Assembly (NCBI GenBank): GCA_002077065.1
Contig: NAJO01000022.1
Coordinates: 372,001 to 436,000 of the forward strand
Length of the DNA: 64,000 bases
Direction: 5' to 3'
DNA from: Cryoendolithus antarcticus
Taxonomy: Eukaryota > Ascomycota > Dothideomycetes > Cladosporiales > Cladosporiaceae
Shown: one piece after another, positions 58,096 to 64,000 of the stretch
Layout: the number at the start of each line of letters is the position of its first letter
How positions within the stretch are numbered: the first letter of the stretch is position 1
Program-made: the position numbers and the translations under genes
Notes under the pieces: generated by a model
Database searches by the model: none
Told to the model about the DNA's origin: nothing
The model's input: only the letters and a program-made list of their open reading frames with translations

Positions 58096-60050
58096 TTACC
58101 AGCCACCATGGCCGTTCCAGTTGCCACCTTGATTCTGGAATGCAGCCTGTACGAGCTTGGGGAAGTTCTGCGAAGTAAATGTCAGCCACTGCGGATGCTT
58201 GAGGTTATGTGAAGCTCGCAACTTACAGGTGTGCCGAATCCAGTCACAGCATCCCAGCCAGTCGCCGCCGGGAAGCCAGTGGTGTTGCACCCATAGCTGC
58301 TTCCAATAGTCACATCGGTGAATGTCTTGTACGCCTTGCTGTACAGCCATGGGTTGATGAACCCAAGCGGCTTCTTGCCCGCAGCGAGGAGCGCGTCGTT
58401 GACCAGCGCAAACACACCAGCGGTCGTCGGGCTCGAGGCAGAAGTACCACCGACCCGAACGATCTTACCCGCCCAGACAACAACATCACGATCTCCCTGG
58501 GCTGCGACATCGGGGTACGCGCGGCCGGACTTGTTGTATAGACCGTCATACTTCCCACCCAGCGAAGCGATGTAGGCATTGACAGTCGAAGACTGGTAGG
58601 CTGGCTGGGGGAAGTAGTTCGAGAAGCCAGCGCCGCTGGCAAATCTAGTGACAGCGACTTCGGGGTTGAAACCCTTGGTGGCGCCGACGGACGTTACCCA
58701 CGGGCATCCAGTGGGGAAAGCCGGCAGGAACTCGTACTTGTTCTTGCCGTCGTTGGAGTAGCATTCGCCGTCACCGCCTACACCAGAGTCGCCGGAGGAG
58801 ACGAAGTAGGTGATGCCGCGGGCACCAAGCTGGGCGAAACCGGAGCAGGCGCGACGAGCGTAGGACTCGGGCACGGTTTGCTCGTTATCTCCGTATGAGG
58901 AGGAGAAGACATATGGTAGTTTAGGCTGCGCCAGAGCGTAGTTCAAGAACGCGAGATACGGCTCGTTGGTGTCAGTGGGAGTTGTGATGTCCGGGTTGAA
59001 CGGTGGAGAGCCGCCGGTGGAGAAGGCGGTGAAAGGTGTAGGCCACGTGATGGACAGCACCTGTTGGCCGTCGAGGTTTCCTTCGACATCAACATTGTCT
59101 GCAATCACTTTGCTGACGTTCGGGCCCTGGTAGTTGGCGGCGTTGTCGATGGTGATGATCTTGAAGTCATCGGCTCCGGAAACTGCCTCGGGCCGGTACA
59201 GCTGCAGGAACTGGCGTGCGTCGTCGCGGCGCTGGGTCTCGTTGAGGTAGTTGTTGACTGCGATGCTGTTCTTGTCGGCGGCCTGGACGGTGTAGTTGAT
59301 AGTCTGGTATGCAGTACGGATGCAGTCGGGGGTGACGAAGCTCGCGTTGCACACAGCAGCGATCTGCGCAGTAAGATTGGTGCCTTGCACCGGCTTGGGC
59401 CCATATTGGTGCTTGCCGGTATGCTCCCACCAGGTCATGCTTTGTGGTGGGCCATCAACTTTCGGTCCCCAGGGCTTGAATTGAGCGCGAGGCGACATGA
59501 AAGAGGTAGTCGGTTGCACGACATCGATGTGCTCGTGGAGGTGGAGCGGGAGAGACCACTCTGGCGCACGGTTGACGGTATCTCCGTTGACGTGCTTGTA
59601 CTTGGAGTAAGAGGTCTGGAGGAGCTGCTCTGCCTTCTCAATGGGAACGACAATCGAGATCCAGTCCTTGGCGGGTGCAACATCGAGGTTCTCAATGCCG
59701 TGCTCCCGCAGCCAGGCATGGACCATGCTGATAGTGTCGTCGGCAGGGCGGATGATGTCGGCGATCTCAGCAGCCGTCAAGTGGTTGCCGTAGCGGGCGT
59801 GCTCCGGGTCGGAGACCTCCATGAGGTGGCGCTCCACGGTACCCTCGTTGCTTTGCTTCAAGCCGATCTGCAAGTTGATAGTCTCGCTCTTGTCCGCAGC
59901 TCCCACGGGAGTCCATGAGCGTGGCACATGATGGCGCTCTTTGACAGCGTATGTCGAGGCTTGAGGTGAAGGCAGCGCATTGGCTCCGAAGAGCGCGCCG
60001 AGCGCACCCAGCGAGATCGCGATCTTCTGGATAGACATGCTTCTGAACAA
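58096..60050 (-). CDS. Secreted S53 sedolisin / tripeptidyl-peptidase
   Basis: Exon 1 is 60050..58227 and exon 2 is 58167..58096, around a 59-bp intron; 631 aa (start may be Met5 at 60038). Signal peptide MSIQKIAISLGALGALFGANA. The pro-kumamolisin propeptide follows (about 40-200: EVSDPEHARYGNHLTAAEI, HEHIDVVQPTTSF). The S53 catalytic domain has E363 in TNEPYLAFLNYA, YFVSSGDSGVGG with the oxyanion Asp, and the nucleophile S537 in VGGTSASSPTTAG. The C-terminal calcium site DVTIGSSYGC...TGWDAVTGFGTP is present, with a short tail from exon 2 (NFPKLVQAAF...GHGGW). These acid peptidases remove tripeptides from extracellular proteins. The residue four after E363 is Ala, where the classical sedolisin Asp sits. 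Confidence 0.92.
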
Positions 60051-60947
60051 ATGCCCTGTCTAATGAGATGGAGATGAAGAGGAAGTAAACGCGCGACCCA
60101 ACAAGAAAATGGCAGCTACTTGTACCTTGCCTGCGCGCTTTCCCAGCTCTCCACCTCCTCGCGTGCCTGATCGGCGCCCTGGCGTGACAGTATCCAGGAA
60201 CCCATCCATCCACGCCATCCGCCCGCTGCAGCATGACATGGATACAGTGAAGTCACCTTCTGCCTCCGGACGTAGCGCCGGAAGTATCGACCAGGTAGGC
60301 AAGTCGATAGACAACAGTTGATCTAGGATTCGGAATAAACGAACTCCGCGCGAGCTAAGGCGTCATCGCTATCGTAAAGCATTGACAAACTCTCCTTGGC
60401 GTGGAGCTTAGCCTGCGTGGCCTGCAATGCTCCGGCGTGAGTTTAGCGATAAGAAAGTGGATGCGAAGTGAGTGAGAAGAAGAGGAACATGATGTGAGGT
60501 CGAAATGTAAGACGCACATATGTTCAGCCAGCCTCTGCGCGGCTGAGTTGGGGGCGATCTCTGTCAAACCAATCATGCAGGTACACAACGTCCGCCACGA
60601 AGCTTGGTAGTGGGAGCTGGCGGAGCGAAGTCCCGCTCTCCAAATTGTGGGAGCATCGGAAGTGCTGAGATAATGTCGGCTACAACAGTGAAGTGAAACA
60701 TTCGTATACTCGTGAGATTCCCGAGTCCACAGAACTCTCTGAGGAAGCCCCCGCCAATCCCGCTGTCGTGAGTGCGCTGAGACATGCATATGCGAACGTC
60801 AGGTTGTTAAAGCGGCGGGAGCAGGTTGCTAAGGTTCGAGGAGATGACAAGGCACAATCGAGTGACATGAGGGCGTACGAGTCGAGACAATGATCACAAG
60901 ATATATTATATACTGTCCTATCTACCCATTAAACACACGAAACTACC
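60051..60947. other. Intergenic with one possible small ORF
   Basis: About 0.9 kb between the start of the peptidase gene and the 3' end of the methyltransferase gene, both minus strand. Contains the plus-strand frame at 60693..60893 (separate entry). Nothing else seen. Confidence 0.4.
60693..60893 (+). CDS. Doubtful small ORF, 66 aa
   Basis: Reads STELSEEAPANPAVVSALRH and ANVRLLKRREQVAKVRGDD: an acidic start and a basic helical end, more protein-like than neighbouring chance frames. No domain recognised. It could be the last exon of a small gene. Confidence 0.22.
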   Translation: MKHSYTREIPESTELSEEAPANPAVVSALRHAYANVRLLKRREQVAKVRGDDKAQSSDMRAYESRQ

Positions 60948-63725
60948 CTACAACCCCTTCCTCGCCCACCCAACCAGACACCTCCACCCCGCCTGCCCTC
61001 CCTTGCCAGCCTCTTCAAGCGCCCTCGAAACATCCTCCAAACATGCATCACCCCTTCCCATCTCTAAGCTCAACTTCAAGATCCACTGCTCCCATGCTCT
61101 AGCCCCGACCAGCCCGGTGACAGCCCTGACATCTTTCGTGCTGCCAGTGACGGGTGGCGCGTAAAGAGGTGATGTGTTAGCCGACGAGACGTCGACAACA
61201 GACCCGTTTGGTCCAATGTCGCGGGAGGGCTCCGAGAAGTAGTCGGTGCGCTGGATGACGGTGCCGGTGGACGAAGTAGAAGAGGGCGTAGACTTGTTGG
61301 CGCTTTCCTTGCCGGCGTCGGTCCACTTGACTGACACATCGGCGACAGGCAGCACCATCCAGGCTCGCTTGATCTCCAGAAAGCCAGCGCGCTTCAGGCG
61401 TGGCAGGAAAGTCTTGCCGCTAGCTGCTTCATAGCCGCGAGTACGCAGCTTGAAAGCGAACTCGACACCTAAGGCTTGCGCCTTGCCATCACCAGGGTGC
61501 ACGAGCTCGGCATCGAGAAGGTCGTACTCGAGGTAGCCACCTGGCTTGAGAACACGCAGACATTCAGAGAGCGTGAGGTCCCATTCATCTGCCACTTCGC
61601 CCTTGGGAAGCAGAGTCTTCAGGTGCGTGTACAGGTTCCTGGCACTGACGACGTCAAAGTGGTTGTCCGGGAACGGCAAGCTCCATAGCTTGGGTGCAGC
61701 CACGACGGAGTGATTCGTAGGACCTTCCAAAGAGAAGGAAAGAACATGCGCTTCTGCGTCGGAGGAGACCGTGGAGTAGACCTTGGCGCTTGGGTGCGAG
61801 GCGGCTACGTCCCAAGCCCAGGAGCAGTGTACTTGTCCAGCGAGATCAAGTATGGCGACGTCGGACCGATGCTTGAAGCTTGCGACGATCGGTGAAGTCA
61901 ACAGCGATCCGCCGTTCAGTTCCTTCTTCGCCTGCAGATCCCAACTTGAAGCCTGTAGCTGCTGCAGTGCTTGACGTTCCCTCTCCGCACGTGCGATGAT
62001 TTCGACTTTCTCGTCATCAGCGCCAGATGGCAGGAAAGAGGAGATCGGCCGCGACGGCGCAGGGCGATCAGTATGCGTCAGCTCGAACTTGCCTTGGAGC
62101 TGATCGGCATGGGAGTTGGCTGCGCTGACACGGCGAATATGCGACGCCTCGGCTCGCATCTGACGATGTTGAAAGACATCGCGAGCACGTTCTGAACGCT
62201 TGGTGTGCTTGAAGCCCGCCCAGAATGTACCATCGTGAATAGGAGAGATGCGCTTCACTGCTGGCTCTGTTGGAATATCTTCGGCGAAGCGGACTGACTT
62301 CTTGCTCTCGGGTGAGGACGTGTCTGGAGATGCATTAGGTCGCTCGGGTGTGGTCGGTACTGCGCCTTCGACGTCTTTGAACGTGTCAAGTACTGTGTCT
62401 TCGGTGCACAAGTCATCGAGGTAGGCCTTCTGTGTTGACAACCAGAGCTGCGTACGGTCGATGTTCACAGCTGCGGTCACTTGAAGGACATCACCGTACG
62501 CCTCGTCGATCTCATCGACTTCCTTGATGACATCAGTAGGCGAGAAGACCTTGCGACGAGCTGTCAATGGGTCGTTCTTCTCACTTGTAGGAGATGCGAG
62601 CGCAATGGTGTGCTCGACCGGATTCTCAGGTCGGTTCGCCCAGGGAACAACGTAAAATGACGTGGCAGTACTGGTAGGTAGCGAAGCTTGAGATGACTTC
62701 CTGAATGGCACGCCGTAGAACTCGGTAGCAGTGCCGGTGTTGGGGACAATATCAGCACCTGACCATGTGCGACGACCCAGTGACGAGTCCAGAGATGCGA
62801 AGAAGCCGCCCGGCGAAGGCACTGAAAGTGCAGAAAGCTCATCATCAGCCACGCTCGCGCTTCTGGGCTCGAGTGCAATGCTGTCAGTGCTGATCTGCAA
62901 GCCCCGGCGTGGCGACTCGATGATTTCGCGCATCTCAGAGATAGCCTCCTCTGGCATTTCAAGCACAGTCTCAAGTGGGTGGTCGTCTGCAGCGTTGATG
63001 TGGTGGAGGACTGAGAAGGCTGACGGATTGAGCTGAATAGGTGCCTCCCACGTGTGCTCACCCTGCTGGAGCGAGATGTCTGGCGTTGATGGGCAGCTGC
63101 TGAGCGCAAGCTCCTCAGACGTCATGCTGCCATCGAGTGAGGGCGCGGAGGTGGTGCTGGGTACTCTCAGATTCCGATCCTGCAGCTGTGCGAGCACCGC
63201 AGGAGACAACATGATCTGCATGCCAGGCGACATTGGCGTCTCGGCGGCCTTCGCCTTCTGGATCGTAGGCCACTGACTTGGTGAAGGGATGACCAGAGAT
63301 GGGTAGCGTGGCACGGCGGGTCTTGCAACGCGTCGCTTCACAGAGCTCGACAACTTCATCGGAAAATCCTCGTTCTCGCTGCTTGACAGGTCGTACATCT
63401 CGTCGAAGCCGCTGTTGGAACTTCGTTTGCTCCAAAGCGAGCTCCGATCCGATTGCGTGTCCGACGAAGCTGGTGACGCTGGTACATCTTCGACCACTGG
63501 GTACAGTGTGCTGATCGAGTTGCCCGAGCCAGGTGGCATTGCTCGAGGGGTCGGGAAGTCATCGCTCATTGGTGATGTGATGCCAGTCTTAGCGATTGGC
63601 GCTTGTGGTGCGGCGCGTCGGATCGAGACTTGGGGCGCGTTCTCGATCATGGTGTCGCGGAGGCTAGTCTTGCGAGCCAGCGCAGAGGTGCCGGAGGGTT
63701 GTGCTAGAAGTCCGGAAGTGGACAT
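60948..63725 (-). CDS. Fungal protein with C-terminal class I methyltransferase-like domain, 925 aa
   Basis: Intronless. The first about 600 residues are Ser/Pro/Thr-rich with few folded segments (PTPRAMPPGSGNSISTLYP, SKRSSNSGFDEMYDLSSSE). A basic/acidic helix follows (DDEKVEIIARAERERQALQQ). The C-terminal part (about 630-925) looks like an S-adenosylmethionine-dependent methyltransferase: VAILDLAGQVHCSWAWDVAA (degenerate motif I), LWSLPFPDNHFDVVSARNLY, and LSECLRVLKPGGYLEYDLLD. The Gly-rich motif I is poor (DLAGQVHCS), so cofactor binding is uncertain. No targeting signal seen. Substrate unknown. The long disordered N-terminus suggests regulation by phosphorylation, which is inference. Confidence 0.82.
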   Translation of the reverse strand: MSTSGLLAQPSGTSALARKTSLRDTMIENAPQVSIRRAAPQAPIAKTGITSPMSDDFPTPRAMPPGSGNSISTLYPVVEDVPASPASSDTQSDRSSLWSKRSSNSGFDEMYDLSSSENEDFPMKLSSSVKRRVARPAVPRYPSLVIPSPSQWPTIQKAKAAETPMSPGMQIMLSPAVLAQLQDRNLRVPSTTSAPSLDGSMTSEELALSSCPSTPDISLQQGEHTWEAPIQLNPSAFSVLHHINAADDHPLETVLEMPEEAISEMREIIESPRRGLQISTDSIALEPRSASVADDELSALSVPSPGGFFASLDSSLGRRTWSGADIVPNTGTATEFYGVPFRKSSQASLPTSTATSFYVVPWANRPENPVEHTIALASPTSEKNDPLTARRKVFSPTDVIKEVDEIDEAYGDVLQVTAAVNIDRTQLWLSTQKAYLDDLCTEDTVLDTFKDVEGAVPTTPERPNASPDTSSPESKKSVRFAEDIPTEPAVKRISPIHDGTFWAGFKHTKRSERARDVFQHRQMRAEASHIRRVSAANSHADQLQGKFELTHTDRPAPSRPISSFLPSGADDEKVEIIARAERERQALQQLQASSWDLQAKKELNGGSLLTSPIVASFKHRSDVAILDLAGQVHCSWAWDVAASHPSAKVYSTVSSDAEAHVLSFSLEGPTNHSVVAAPKLWSLPFPDNHFDVVSARNLYTHLKTLLPKGEVADEWDLTLSECLRVLKPGGYLEYDLLDAELVHPGDGKAQALGVEFAFKLRTRGYEAASGKTFLPRLKRAGFLEIKRAWMVLPVADVSVKWTDAGKESANKSTPSSTSSTGTVIQRTDYFSEPSRDIGPNGSVVDVSSANTSPLYAPPVTGSTKDVRAVTGLVGARAWEQWILKLSLEMGRGDACLEDVSRALEEAGKGGQAGWRCLVGWARKGL

Positions 63726-64000
63726 GATTACGGTGGAATATATGGCTGTGTACTGCGGTCGATCGATGGTCTAAGGAAAGTGAATGTAGTCCGACCAGCG
63801 GAAAGAAGGAGAGAATCTTCGATCAACGAAGCCTGTAGGAAGAACACACGAAAGAGACCCGGAACAATGAAAGAACGCGAGCCGGAACACACACAACACG
63901 CAATCGTAGAATAGCAGAATGAGAAGAAGGTTGGCAGATCATGCAGCACGCGGCCTTATGATCAGCCTCAATCGACACATCCCGCCAGACCTACCGGCGC
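63726..64000. other. Upstream region of the methyltransferase-like gene
   Basis: 275 bp to the window edge, purine-rich on the plus strand (pyrimidine-rich leader on the coding strand). Presumably 5' UTR and promoter. Confidence 0.4.

Noticed and set aside
59064..59918. 284-codon plus-strand frame antisense to the S53 peptidase
   Set aside because: Val/Leu-rich shadow of the clearly assigned peptidase on the other strand.
1..64000. tRNA or rRNA genes
   Set aside because: Scanned intergenic stretches for T-loop-like GGTTCRA strings with matching acceptor stems; none convincing by eye.

Overview
This is nuclear DNA of a filamentous ascomycete. Most spliced genes carry introns of only 47-63 bp, with GT..AG ends and CTGAC/CTAAC branch-like motifs. 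The gene set (ErdS-type AspRS fusion, HET-domain genes, a NACHT-ankyrin NLR, Zn2Cys6 factor, DFG5/DCW1-type GH76, S53 peptidase) is typical of Pezizomycotina, and one block shows the CpA-to-TpA scar of repeat-induced point mutation (RIP). A Dothideomycete seems likely, but that is inference from protein style and not from an alignment.

Layout. 1-1190: a subtilase cut by the left edge. 2.5-9.6 kb: an unknown conserved-looking protein, a GH76 cell-wall mannosidase, a small cupin and a phosphoinositide phospholipase C. 9.6-14.4 kb: gene-poor, with one tiny spliced zinc-ribbon gene, followed by a CYSTM-type Cys-rich membrane peptide. 15.1-22.2 kb: TRAPPC4/Trs23 with a start codon split by an intron, a protein with two E2 (UBC) domains, and PEX6. 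23.1-33.6 kb: a membrane steryl-ester-type lipase, a large membrane protein with Cys pairs, and a fusion of aspartyl-tRNA synthetase with DUF2156, which is the architecture of ergosteryl-aspartate synthase ErdS. 35.7-40.0 kb: a Zn2Cys6 transcription factor and an MGTRHLI-like gene interrupted by one in-frame TAG.

40.4-57.7 kb is the most unusual region. Two paralogous HET-domain genes lie in the same orientation on either side of a 7-kb RIP-mutated mobile element with near-perfect 43-bp terminal inverted repeats. A NACHT-ankyrin NLR gene, whose P-loop is encoded by a 25-nt micro-exon, follows. The block looks like a fungal non-self recognition locus shaped by transposition and RIP. 58.1-63.7 kb returns to ordinary genes: an S53 sedolisin peptidase and a long Ser/Pro-rich protein with a C-terminal methyltransferase domain.

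Several genes concern the cell periphery or membrane lipids (subtilase, GH76, PI-PLC, lipase, ErdS, S53 peptidase), but apart from the HET/NLR block nothing in the layout shows a dedicated cluster. All exon structures were read by eye from splice motifs and frame continuity; none is supported by transcripts.
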